Positions 24,885-31,266 are shown, numbered from the stretch's first letter. The stretch: DNA of 37,309 bases from Candidatus Saccharimonadota bacterium (GCA_017509895.1 JAFWOH010000005.1:1-37309); one strand, 5' to 3'. Notes: generated by a model not told the origin, from the sequence alone. A program made the numbers and translations.

Positions 24885-25316
24885 TTAAACATGATGGTAG
24901 CCGGAGTTTCGCTCAATTTCTTGGGCGCGGTAGATTTGTTCGGTGACGACGAGGCGGGCAAGCTCGTGCGGAAGGACCTCGCGGCCGAGACTCCAGATGA
25001 AATTGGCGCGGTTAAGGGCTTTTAAGGGGAAACCATAGGGTCCGCCAATGATGAAGCAGATATTAGCACCAGAATTCCAGATGCGTTCGAGTTTATCAGA
25101 AAATTCAATCGAGGAGACATTTTTACCATGCTCATCGACGAGAATAATATAATTAGCAGTCGAAAAAGGCCACTTTAAAAGTGTTTGGTTTAATCTTTCC
25201 TCTGGGACGAAAGTCCATTTGATCTGGTATTTCTTAGAGAGGCGCTTTTCATATTCGGCAATGCCCTCGGCGAGCCAGCCTTTATGTGCTTTTCCTCCTG
25301 CAATTATTTGTATCAT
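24885..25316 (-). CDS. rlmH: 23S rRNA m3-pseudouridine-1915 methyltransferase RlmH
   Basis: A 143-residue SPOUT enzyme. The N-terminal strand is MIQIIAGGKAHKGWLAEGIAEY, the middle ILVDEHGK, and the SAM-binding trefoil-knot loop ICFIIGGPYGFP. The invariant C-terminus is EQIYRAQEIERNSGYHH. It methylates pseudouridine 1915 in helix 69 of 23S rRNA on assembled ribosomes. It diverges from rplJ; the two promoters overlap (its TGG-TATAAT at 25332-25327 lies in the rplJ spacer). The leader is very short, about 3-4 nt. Next downstream is the family-2 palindrome. Confidence 0.95.
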   Translation of the reverse strand: MIQIIAGGKAHKGWLAEGIAEYEKRLSKKYQIKWTFVPEERLNQTLLKWPFSTANYIILVDEHGKNVSSIEFSDKLERIWNSGANICFIIGGPYGFPLKALNRANFIWSLGREVLPHELARLVVTEQIYRAQEIERNSGYHHV

Positions 25317-25319
25317 GTC

Positions 25320-25348
25320 TTGAATTATTATACCAAATTTGTTATAAT
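25320..25348 (+). promoter_or_regulatory. Promoter of rplJL
   Basis: TTGAAT (25320-25325), 17 bp, TATAAT (25343-25348). The predicted start at about 25355 is the first base of the L10 leader helix. It overlaps the divergent rlmH -10 on the other strand. Confidence 0.75.
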
Positions 25349-25355
25349 ATAGCTA

Positions 25356-25436
25356 GTTACCAAAGACAGCGACGGGAGATTATATTTCCTCAATAATGTC
25401 GCCTAGGCTATTTCTCTTATTATTAGGGTTGGTAAC
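25356..25436 (+). ncRNA. L10 (rplJ) ribosomal protein leader
   Basis: The closing helix GTTACCAA (25356-25363) with TTGGTAAC (25429-25436) encloses AAAGACAGCGAC...GTCGCC, the conserved kink-turn region of L10 leaders that mimics the L10-L12 site of 23S rRNA. It directly precedes rplJ. The 3' strand of the closing helix overlaps GGTTGG (25427-25432), which can instead pair with CCAACC (25453-25458) ahead of a five-T run. Two exclusive folds are therefore possible, and L10 binding could switch between them. Confidence 0.75.
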
Positions 25437-25490
25437 GGAGTTTAACAATTCGCCAACCATTTTTATTAAAAAGCAATTAAAGGAAGTAAA

Positions 25491-26015
25491 ATGGCTATTT
25501 CTAAGGATAAAAAGCAAACTTTAGTTGCAGATTTAACAGAGCTTCTTACTAATTCAAAGATGACAGTCTTTGCGAAATATCAAGGACTGACCGTCGCGGA
25601 ATTGCAGGAGCTAAGGAAGGCGGCTCGCGAGAACGGCGTAAAAATCAAGGTGGTGAAAAATCGCTTGGTACGCGTCGCGATGGGCGAGATTGCCGTCTAT
25701 AAGGACACCGATACCTCGGGGCTTTCTGGACAGCTGCTTTATGCGGTTTCTGATAGCGACGAGGTGATGCCGGCAAAAATCCTTGCGGAGTTTGCAAAGA
25801 CTCATGAGGCGCTGGAGATTTCGGGTGCGTTTAATGACGCAGGTCAAAATCTTGAGGTTGCCGAGGTCAAGGCGCTTGCGGCTCTACCATCAAAGAACGA
25901 GCTAATCGCTCAGGTGGTCGCACAGCTTCTCTCGCCGGTTACGGACTCTATTTCGGGTCTTTCTGGTGGACTTTCCGGGATTATTTCCGGGCTTGAAGCA
26001 AAGGCTACGGCTTAA
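25491..26015 (+). CDS. rplJ: 50S ribosomal protein L10
   Basis: 174 residues. It matches L10 through MAISKDKKQTLVADLTELL, VFAKYQGLTVAELQELRKA, KVVKNRLVRVAM and the C-terminal L12-binding helix (SPVTDSISGLSGGLSGII). It forms the base of the L7/L12 stalk and presumably binds its own leader at 25356. AAAGGAAG lies four bases before the ATG. Start and length are normal for the family. First gene of the rplJ-rplL unit, on the strand opposite to rplK-rplA. Confidence 0.96.
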   Translation: MAISKDKKQTLVADLTELLTNSKMTVFAKYQGLTVAELQELRKAARENGVKIKVVKNRLVRVAMGEIAVYKDTDTSGLSGQLLYAVSDSDEVMPAKILAEFAKTHEALEISGAFNDAGQNLEVAEVKALAALPSKNELIAQVVAQLLSPVTDSISGLSGGLSGIISGLEAKATA

Positions 26016-26082
26016 ATCTGCATTTTATTTGCGAGCTTAATATTGGCTCGCGCAAATTATTAAAGAAAGGATATTAATTATT

Positions 26083-26466
26083 ATGGCTACTGATATTAAA
26101 AAGTTGGCTGAGGAATTGGTAAAACTTACCGTTCTCGAGGTTAACGAACTTAAAAATACTCTTAAAGATGAATATGGCATCGAGCCAGCTGCGGCTGCCG
26201 TTGCTATGGCTGCTCCGGCTGCTGGTGGCGAGGCCGCTGCTGCCGATGAAGGCAAAACTGAGTTTGATGTTGTCTTAAAGGACGCTGGCGCTCAGAAAAT
26301 CGCTGTGATTAAGGCGGTGAAAGAGGCTACCGGCCTCGGTCTTGGCGAAGCCAAGGCGATCGTTGATGGTGCTCCGGCTACCGTCAAGGAGAAAGTTGCT
26401 AAGGCGGATGCTGAGGCGATGAAGAAAGCGCTAGAGGAAGCCGGCGCAACTGTAGAATTGGCCTAA
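26083..26466 (+). CDS. rplL: 50S ribosomal protein L7/L12
   Basis: 127 residues. N-terminal dimer helices ([20 protein letters not shown]), an Ala/Gly hinge at 43-60, and the factor-binding C-domain [20 protein letters not shown] and [13 protein letters not shown]-type region (here [13 protein letters not shown]). It recruits translation GTPases to the ribosome. AAAGGA lies ten bases before the ATG. Its stop codon is the first arm of a triple palindrome array that forms the 3' UTR before a strong terminator at 26809-26842. Confidence 0.97.
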   Translation: MATDIKKLAEELVKLTVLEVNELKNTLKDEYGIEPAAAAVAMAAPAAGGEAAAADEGKTEFDVVLKDAGAQKIAVIKAVKEATGLGLGEAKAIVDGAPATVKEKVAKADAEAMKKALEEAGATVELA

Positions 26467-26548
26467 AGCGTCCATCTCGGCATTTTTCCGAGCTCGCTCG
26501 ATATATAATCGCGCTTCGCTCGGAGAAAATACCAATCTGAACGCTTTA
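26464..26548 (-). repeat. Family-1 imperfect palindrome, copy B
   Basis: Closing arms TAAAGCG (26464-26470) and CGCTTTA (26542-26548). Motif strand (minus) reads GCGTTCAGATTGGTATTTT and AAAAATGCCGAGATGGACGC, with the AGAT/AGAT pair. The tip CGAGCGAAGCGCG is shared with copy E. It starts on the rplL stop codon. Confidence 0.8.
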
Positions 26549-26569
26549 TGCTCAATTCTACGAACTTGC

Positions 26570-26678
26570 CTAATTAGGGCTAAAATCGCCTATCTCGGCA
26601 GTTTTCCTCGAGCGACCATCCAAAGATGCGTCGCTCTCGGAGAAACTACCAATCTAGACGATTTTATCTCCTAATTAG
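26570..26678 (-). repeat. Family-1 imperfect palindrome, copy C
   Basis: Core arms TAAAATCG (26581-26588) and CGATTTTA (26659-26666), flanked on both sides by CTAATTAG. On the minus strand AAAATCGTCTAGATTGGTAG pairs with CTGCCGAGATAGGCGATTTT. The tip stem is CTCCGAGAGCGAC/GTCGCTCGAGG. Same tandem AGAT/AGAT. Confidence 0.78.
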
Positions 26679-26776
26679 AACTAGAGCATCCATCTTGACA
26701 TTTTTCGCTCCTCGCTGGCCAAGTAGGCCCGCTTCGGAGCGAGAAAATGCCAATCTGAACGCTCTAAACAAGTTCT
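26677..26776 (-). repeat. Family-1 imperfect palindrome, copy D
   Basis: Arms AGAACTAGAGC and GCTCTA-AACA-AGTTCT. On the minus strand GAGCGTTCAGATTGGCATTTT pairs with AAAATGTCAAGATGGATGCTC. The tip GAAGCGGGCC...GGCC is shared with copy A. Third of three copies between rplL and the terminator. Confidence 0.78.
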
Positions 26777-26808
26777 ATTAATATATATATTGGTTGGTGA
26801 ATTGTGTT

Positions 26809-26842
26809 ATCAAAAATCCCCCGAGCTTGGGGGATTTTTGAT
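26809..26842. terminator. Strong bidirectional terminator after rplJL
   Basis: A perfect 14-bp stem ATCAAAAATCCCCC/GGGGGATTTTTGAT with loop GAGCTT and T-runs on both strands. It places copies B-D inside the rplJL transcript and isolates the pemK promoter downstream. Confidence 0.9.
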
Positions 26843-26864
26843 TAGCATAAGCGATATTGTAGTA

Positions 26865-26893
26865 TTTACAATTTTAACATATTTTGATAAAAT
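26865..26893 (+). promoter_or_regulatory. Promoter of the PemK-like gene
   Basis: TTTACA (26865-26870), 17 bp, TAAAAT (26888-26893). The leader is about 16 nt with GGAG before the ATG. Confidence 0.65.
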
Positions 26894-26916
26894 ATTTTCA
26901 TTAAGAGTGGAGTAAA

Positions 26917-27318
26917 ATGAAAAAAGACTATAAAAAATGGATGCCTATAAAGGCTAAAATAAACAATACAAGGACAAAATCTTTGCCAGTGATTAGGGCG
27001 GGACAGATTTATTGGGTGAGTGTTGGACAGAATATTGGCTATGAGGAAGACGGTAAAAGCGATTTATTTACTCGGCCCGCTCTAGTTATAAAGGTATTCG
27101 GTCAGGGAGGATTATTTTTATCGGTGCCGCTTTCAACGACAGATAAAACAGGGTTATTTTATTATACTCTACATCTAAGAGGCGAAATTAGTACAGTGCT
27201 TTTGACTCAGATTCATAGTTATGATGTAGCAAGGATTGCTGATGCTAGACCAATTGGGCGGATAAGCGGGCAAGATTTGGCGAGGATTAGGGAGCGAATA
27301 AAATATTTAGTGGGATAG
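26917..27318 (+). CDS. PemK/MazF-family endoribonuclease-like protein, no antitoxin visible
   Basis: A 133-residue protein. From residue 26, IRAGQIYWVSVGQNIGYEED starts the PemK/MazF barrel (usual G.I..V..), then FTRPALVIK, SVPLSTTDKTG, the TVLLTQIHSYDVARI strand and the DLARIRERI helix. The family cleaves mRNA. The N-terminal 25 residues are an extra Lys-rich stretch. No antitoxin-sized gene precedes it; the upstream DNA is a palindrome array and terminator, and a hairpin array follows. It may be an orphan, a domesticated RNase, or have a distant partner. It is inserted between rplL and rplA. Promoter and GGAG are its own. Confidence 0.8.
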   Translation: MKKDYKKWMPIKAKINNTRTKSLPVIRAGQIYWVSVGQNIGYEEDGKSDLFTRPALVIKVFGQGGLFLSVPLSTTDKTGLFYYTLHLRGEISTVLLTQIHSYDVARIADARPIGRISGQDLARIRERIKYLVG

Positions 27319-27324
27319 AGAAAA

Positions 27325-27495
27325 CTCCTACTTTTTAGGTAGGAGATTCTGGTTTGTGCCCCCTAGATGAATCTAGGTTCGGTAGAGATGTTCTACTTAG
27401 CATCCTTGTAGATGCTGCGACCTTTAGTCGCACCTCTTTCGAGGGGTAGTCTACATATAGGCTACGCTTTTGTAATTTTATTTTCGCATATGCGA
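27325..27495. other. Array of eight consecutive short hairpins
   Basis: Stems, by eye: CTCCTAC/GTAGGAG (27325-27345), CCTAGA/TCTAGG (27362-27377), GTAGA/TCTAC (27382-27396), AGCATC/GATGCT (27399-27416), GCGAC/GTCGC (27417-27431), CCTC/GAGG (27433-27444), GTAGTCTA/TAGGCTAC (27446-27465) and TCGC/GCGA (27484-27495). A seven-T run follows on plus. Loops are 4-7 nt, and hairpins 3-7 are separated by 0-2 nt. This fills the gap between two converging genes, so it can be in the 3' UTR of either. The first and last may act as terminators; the rest is unexplained. Confidence 0.7.
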
Positions 27496-27515
27496 CTTTT
27501 TTTGTCAACAATTTT

Positions 27516-28511
27516 TTAGCCGAGGAAGTTTTCGACTTGGATAGAAGGGCCCTGAGAAGTCGTGATGAAGATGGACTTTGCGTAGGCGCCTTTTATCGAA
27601 GCTGGCTTCTGAGACTTTAGAGAATCAAAGAAGGCATTGGCGTTCTCAAGGAGCTTATCGGCTCCGAAGGAGACTTTGCCGAGACCGATATGGACGATAG
27701 CTTGCTTATCGACACGATATTCGACTTTACCGGCTTTGGCTTCTTTCACCGCTTTTTCGATATCGGTGGTGACGGTGCCGGCCTTCGGGTTTGGCATGAG
27801 GCCTTTCGGACCAAGGAGGCGGGCGAATTTACCAAGCTTCGGCATGTAGGCCGGGGTAGAGATAAGAACATCAAAATCGATAGTGCCTTTCTCGAGGCGC
27901 TTTAAGAATTCCTCGTCCTCGGCGATGTCTGCGCCGGCGGCCTTGGCCTTCTTAACCTCGTCTAGCGGAGCAAAGACAGCGACCTTGACGGTCTTGCCAT
28001 TACCATTCGGGAGAACGAGAGTGGCGCGGATGTTTTGATCGGCCTGGCGTGGATCGACACCAAGGCGGACATGAGCCTCAACACTAGCGTCAAATTTGAC
28101 CGGAGAGGTCTTGGTGGCGAGGTCGATGGCATCTTTAAGATTGTAAATTTTGCCTTTTTCAACTAATTTAGCGACCTCTTGATATTTTTTGCCTCTTCTT
28201 TCAATCTTCGGGCGGACGATAGGAGCGGCACCCTTTTTCTTGGGCTCCTCGCTTTTAGCCTCGGCCTTTTTAGCCTGACGCTCTTCTTCGGCCTTTACTT
28301 CTTCGATATGCTTCTTGGACTTTTTACCGGACTTAGCAAAGTGCTCGTCAGCTTTTGTTTCTGCTTCTTCAGTCTTTGCTTCGTCTTCGGTCCTGCGGGC
28401 CTCGGTCGGCTCGCCCTCGATATCGACGGTCTTAGAGTTTTTGATTTCCTTTTCCGCTTCTTTGGCGGCTTGTTCGACAGATTTGTCGGTTTCTGCTTTT
28501 TTGGCAGTCAT
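27516..28511 (-). CDS. rplA: 50S ribosomal protein L1 with ~100-residue charged N-terminal extension
   Basis: 331 residues. The L1 core starts near residue 105 ([20 protein letters not shown]) and is normal in length (about 227). It carries [32 protein letters not shown] and [20 protein letters not shown] (read here [20 protein letters not shown]). Residues 1-104 are a Lys/Glu/Ala-rich, low-complexity, probably disordered or helical extension. There is no internal Met near the core that could be an alternative start, and GAAAGG precedes the ATG at 28511. L1 forms the mobile stalk at the ribosomal E site. It has its own promoter and a 5' UTR, separated from rplK by a terminator. Confidence 0.95.
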   Translation of the reverse strand: MTAKKAETDKSVEQAAKEAEKEIKNSKTVDIEGEPTEARRTEDEAKTEEAETKADEHFAKSGKKSKKHIEEVKAEEERQAKKAEAKSEEPKKKGAAPIVRPKIERRGKKYQEVAKLVEKGKIYNLKDAIDLATKTSPVKFDASVEAHVRLGVDPRQADQNIRATLVLPNGNGKTVKVAVFAPLDEVKKAKAAGADIAEDEEFLKRLEKGTIDFDVLISTPAYMPKLGKFARLLGPKGLMPNPKAGTVTTDIEKAVKEAKAGKVEYRVDKQAIVHIGLGKVSFGADKLLENANAFFDSLKSQKPASIKGAYAKSIFITTSQGPSIQVENFLG

Positions 28512-28578
28512 AAAATCCTTTCTGTGGTCTTAGCGTGCATCTGCACTCCCAACATTATTTAATAATAGATATATTATA
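28512..28578 (-). promoter_or_regulatory. rplA promoter and leader
   Basis: Minus strand TGT-TATAAT (-10 at 28578-28573) gives a start near 28566 and a leader of about 55 nt. The leader contains GTGC-AGAT-GCAC within GTTGGGAG...AAGACCACAG. The GGGAG/hairpin/GACCAC arrangement could be an L1-binding autoregulatory site, but I cannot confirm it by eye. Confidence 0.45.
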
Positions 28579-28580
28579 AC

Positions 28581-28622
28581 AAAAAAACAAAAATCCCGCA
28601 AGTTTCTAGACTTACGGGATTT
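28581..28622 (-). terminator. Terminator between rplK and rplA
   Basis: Minus strand stem AAATCCCG.AAGT / ACTT.CGGGATTT with loop CTAGAA, then TTTTTGTTTTTTTG. It begins five bases past the rplK stop, so the usual rplK-rplA co-transcription is at least partly interrupted. Confidence 0.85.
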
Positions 28623-28626
28623 ATGA

Positions 28627-29058
28627 TTAGCCTTCGACTTCGACGCCCATGGAGCGGGCGGTGCCGGCGACGATCTTAACGGCGCCGTCGAGATCTACAG
28701 CGTTTAGCTGGTCCATTTTTACTTTGGCAATTTCCTCGAGCTCGGCGCGAGAGATTTTGCCGACTTTCTCGAGATTTGGCTTGCCAGAGCCTTTCTGGAT
28801 TTTAATCTTTTCGCGGATTAAATCATCGACCGGTTGGCCGAGACAAACCCAGTCAAAGGTGCGATCTTCATAGACCTTAATATGGACAATAACATTTTTG
28901 CCCATGAATTCCTTGGTTTTTTCATTGAAGGGATTGATGAAATCCATCATGTTTAGACCCCATTGACCAAGGGTCGACCCAACCGGAGGGCCAGCGGTGG
29001 CCTTTCCGCCGGGGATTCTTAATTTGAGATTACCAATGCATTTTTTAGCTTCAGACAT
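28627..29058 (-). CDS. rplK: 50S ribosomal protein L11
   Basis: 143 residues. It has the standard L11 marks LRIPGGKATAGPPVGSTLGQ, NIMDF-type segment (LNMMDFINPFNEKT) and a C-domain ending in IVAGTARSMGVEVEG. It binds the GTPase-associated centre of 23S rRNA. AAGG lies six bases before the ATG. It follows nusG by 74 bp and precedes rplA, the usual order. No anomalies. Confidence 0.97.
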   Translation of the reverse strand: MSEAKKCIGNLKLRIPGGKATAGPPVGSTLGQWGLNMMDFINPFNEKTKEFMGKNVIVHIKVYEDRTFDWVCLGQPVDDLIREKIKIQKGSGKPNLEKVGKISRAELEEIAKVKMDQLNAVDLDGAVKIVAGTARSMGVEVEG

Positions 29059-29132
29059 AAAATACCTTATTAATATTAAATTTCTAGATTAGTGCGTAAC
29101 ATCTTTATTATAACAAATTTTCCTGATTTTGT

Positions 29133-29681
29133 CTAATTAATCTTTTGGACTTGGAGGGCGTCGAGCTCGACAGGGGTTTCGCGGCCAAACATGGAAACCA
29201 TGACCTTTAATTTACCTTTTTCGGAATCAAGCTCGGAAATGGTGCCTTCAAAGCCTTTGAACGGGCCGTCGGTGATAGAAACAACTTCGCCAAGGGCGTA
29301 ATTAATCGAGAATTTCGGATCTTCGACCTCCATGCGCTTTTTAATCTTGGCGATTTCTTTGTCGGAGACCGGAGTCGGCTGGGTGCCGGTGCCGATAAAG
29401 CCGGTGACGCCGGGGGTGTTCCGGATGATATACCAAGTTTCATCCGAGAGGCGCATCTGGACTAAAACATAGCCCTGAAAAATCTTGCGATCAATGACGC
29501 GGCGCTTGCCGTTTTTAATATCGATTTGCTTTTCCTTCGGGACGAGGGCCTCAAAAATCTTGCCCTTCATCTCGGCGCCGCCGACACGCTGGTTAATGCT
29601 GTCTGCGACTTTATCTTCATAGCCAGCATAGGTACTGATTGCGTACCAAGCTAAACTGTCATCATATCTGTTTACTGCCAT
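29133..29681 (-). CDS. nusG: Transcription antitermination factor NusG
   Basis: 182 residues. The N-terminal NGN domain has WYAISTYAGYEDKVADSINQ, EALVPKEKQIDIK, the FQGYVLVQM motif and WYIIRNTPGVTGFIG. The C-terminal KOW domain starts near 128 (ALGEVVSITDGPFKGFEGTI). It binds RNA polymerase and couples it to ribosome or Rho. The ATG at 29681 has only a short AT-rich stretch before it; the G-rich run that could serve as ribosome site lies in a perfect 11-bp hairpin. Confidence 0.97.
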   Translation of the reverse strand: MAVNRYDDSLAWYAISTYAGYEDKVADSINQRVGGAEMKGKIFEALVPKEKQIDIKNGKRRVIDRKIFQGYVLVQMRLSDETWYIIRNTPGVTGFIGTGTQPTPVSDKEIAKIKKRMEVEDPKFSINYALGEVVSITDGPFKGFEGTISELDSEKGKLKVMVSMFGRETPVELDALQVQKIN

Positions 29682-29690
29682 AATTCTATT

Positions 29691-29717
29691 TGGGAAGGGA
29701 ACACATTTCCCTTCCCA
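29691..29717 (-). promoter_or_regulatory. Hairpin directly upstream of nusG
   Basis: A perfect 11-bp stem TGGGAAGGGAA/TTCCCTTCCCA with five-base loop, ending ten bases before the nusG ATG. On the mRNA it hides GGGAAGGG, the nearest purine-rich ribosome-site candidate. Confidence 0.65.
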
Positions 29718-29735
29718 CCTTTCCTATTGATTATG

Positions 29736-29770
29736 GTTTCGAGATTAGGCACATGTCCTAATCTCGAAAC
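29736..29770 (-). promoter_or_regulatory. Perfect 14-bp hairpin after secE
   Basis: GTTTCGAGATTAGG/CCTAATCTCGAAAC with a seven-base loop, five bases beyond the secE stop. No T-run follows on the gene strand, so it is not a standard terminator there. It may be an mRNA stabiliser or processing site. Confidence 0.65.
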
Positions 29771-29774
29771 TGAT

Positions 29775-30209
29775 TTATTTTAATATTGTATTAAAGAGCC
29801 ATGTGAAGAATACATCGAGAAGCATTATTAAAACGATGAATAATGCGGTGTAGACGAAAATCGCGAAAACCATTTTCCATGTGGCCTTGCGATTGGGCCA
29901 GCGAACCTGACGGATTTCGTGCCAAGAATCGCGAAGATAGCGGAAGGGAGCGGTTAAAATACGCTTTACTTTAGAGCCACCTTGAGCATCTTGATCTTCT
30001 AACTTGATTTTGCGCCGTTCGGCTTTTTCGATAGCGCGCTTTTCTTTCTCGGCGGCTTTTTTATGGGCTTTCGCTTCCTTTTCCGAGAAAGTCGGGGCCT
30101 CTTCCTCCTCGGGCTGTTTTTCTGGCTCCGGCGGAGTTTTTGGCGCCTCATCGTCCTGCGGCTTTTTCTCGTGCGGGTCGGAGGCTTTAATGCGGGTAAT
30201 CTTTGCCAT
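29775..30209 (-). CDS. secE: SecE preprotein translocase subunit with long N-terminal extension
   Basis: 144 residues. The conserved part is the C-terminal 62: an amphipathic helix FRYLRDSWHEIRQVRWPNRK and one membrane helix (about 113-138). It clamps SecY in the translocon. Residues 1-80 are an acidic-basic low-complexity extension (DPHEKKPQDDEAPKTPPEPE and EKRAIEKAERRKIK), longer than in most SecE. GGAGAAG precedes the ATG at 30209. It is first in the minus-strand run with nusG and rplK. Confidence 0.93.
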   Translation of the reverse strand: MAKITRIKASDPHEKKPQDDEAPKTPPEPEKQPEEEEAPTFSEKEAKAHKKAAEKEKRAIEKAERRKIKLEDQDAQGGSKVKRILTAPFRYLRDSWHEIRQVRWPNRKATWKMVFAIFVYTALFIVLIMLLDVFFTWLFNTILK

Positions 30210-30311
30210 TACTTCTCCTTTAGTTTCATAAAAAATAGTCTTATTCAGACTGTCAAGTCAATTATAAACTTTTTGGAAGTAAAAATCAAGGGTTTTAATA
30301 AAAATTACATT

Positions 30312-30320
30312 TGTTATAAT
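30312..30320 (+). promoter_or_regulatory. Extended -10 promoter of thyA-folA-glyA
   Basis: TGT-TATAAT at 30312-30320, no clear -35. Start near 30327, with GGAGG four bases before the thyA ATG at 30343. Confidence 0.6.
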
Positions 30321-30342
30321 GGTAATATAGAATGGAGGCAAA

Positions 30343-31266
30343 ATGAGTAAATTTGATGAGCAGTATTTAGATCTTTGCGAAAGGATTCTTCGTGATGGCG
30401 AAAAGGTGGTGAATTATACCCATAAGACAGAGAGTTCTAATACCTCGATGCCGAATCATCTGGCGCAGGCCAAGACAGGGAGTGCGACGATTCGTCTGCC
30501 GCATCAAATTTTAGAGTTTGATCTTTCCGAGGAATTTCCGGTCCTCACGACGAAGTTTACGGTTTTTAAGGCGGCGGTACTTGAGATGCTGTGGATTTGG
30601 CAGGTACAGAGTAATGATGTCAGATGGCTACAGGAGCGGGGGGTGAAGATTTGGAATGAATGGGAGATAGATGAAAATGGTGATTATATGGGTAAGCATT
30701 TTGGGAAGGAATTTGCGCATACGATTGGGACGGCATATGGCTGGATTGTGAATAAATATCATCTGACGCAGGATTTGATCGAGACTTTAAAGAACGACCC
30801 CGGGAACCGGCGGATGGTTTTGTCGCTTTGGCAGAATGAATATCTCCCGACGGCGGCGTTGCCGAGCTGCGTCTGGAGCAATGAGTGGAATATCGTAAAC
30901 GGACGAGTGAATTTGCTCGTCAATTCCCGCTCGACAGATGTGCCGCTAGGGTTGCCATTTAATATCACGCAATATGCGACTTTCCTCTGTATGATTGCGC
31001 ATTGTCTAAGTCTCAAGCCGGGAAAGATGACTTTTATTACGAACGATGCACATATTTATGAAAATCAGGTGGAGGGGATTCGCGAGCAACTCCGGCGAAG
31101 GGATGAAAAATTGGCCCGTGATGGGAAGTTATTTGATGCGCCAAAGCTCTGGCTAAATCCGGAGGTGCGTGATTTCTTTAAATTTGATAGTTCTCGCGAG
31201 CTTCGGGATATTAAACTGCTTGATTATGAACATCAGGGGAAACTAAAAATGGAGATTTCGGCATGA
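30343..31266 (+). CDS. thyA: Thymidylate synthase ThyA
   Basis: 307 residues. It methylates dUMP to dTMP using methylene-tetrahydrofolate. Marks: LEFDLSEEFPVLTTKFTVFK, the GTAYGWI loop, NRRMVLSLWQ, the catalytic Cys in LPSCVWSNEWNI, and RSTDVPLGLPFNITQYA. Position +1 after the catalytic Cys is Val, not the His of E. coli. I believe this variant occurs in some Firmicute-type enzymes, so activity is still expected. First gene of a tight operon: its stop overlaps the folA start (ATGA). Confidence 0.95.
   Translation: MSKFDEQYLDLCERILRDGEKVVNYTHKTESSNTSMPNHLAQAKTGSATIRLPHQILEFDLSEEFPVLTTKFTVFKAAVLEMLWIWQVQSNDVRWLQERGVKIWNEWEIDENGDYMGKHFGKEFAHTIGTAYGWIVNKYHLTQDLIETLKNDPGNRRMVLSLWQNEYLPTAALPSCVWSNEWNIVNGRVNLLVNSRSTDVPLGLPFNITQYATFLCMIAHCLSLKPGKMTFITNDAHIYENQVEGIREQLRRRDEKLARDGKLFDAPKLWLNPEVRDFFKFDSSRELRDIKLLDYEHQGKLKMEISA

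Noticed and set aside
26464-26776. CRISPR array in the rplL-pemK gap
   Set aside because: The three units are each long imperfect palindromes with diverged sequence. There are no short identical repeats or unique spacers, and no cas genes are nearby.
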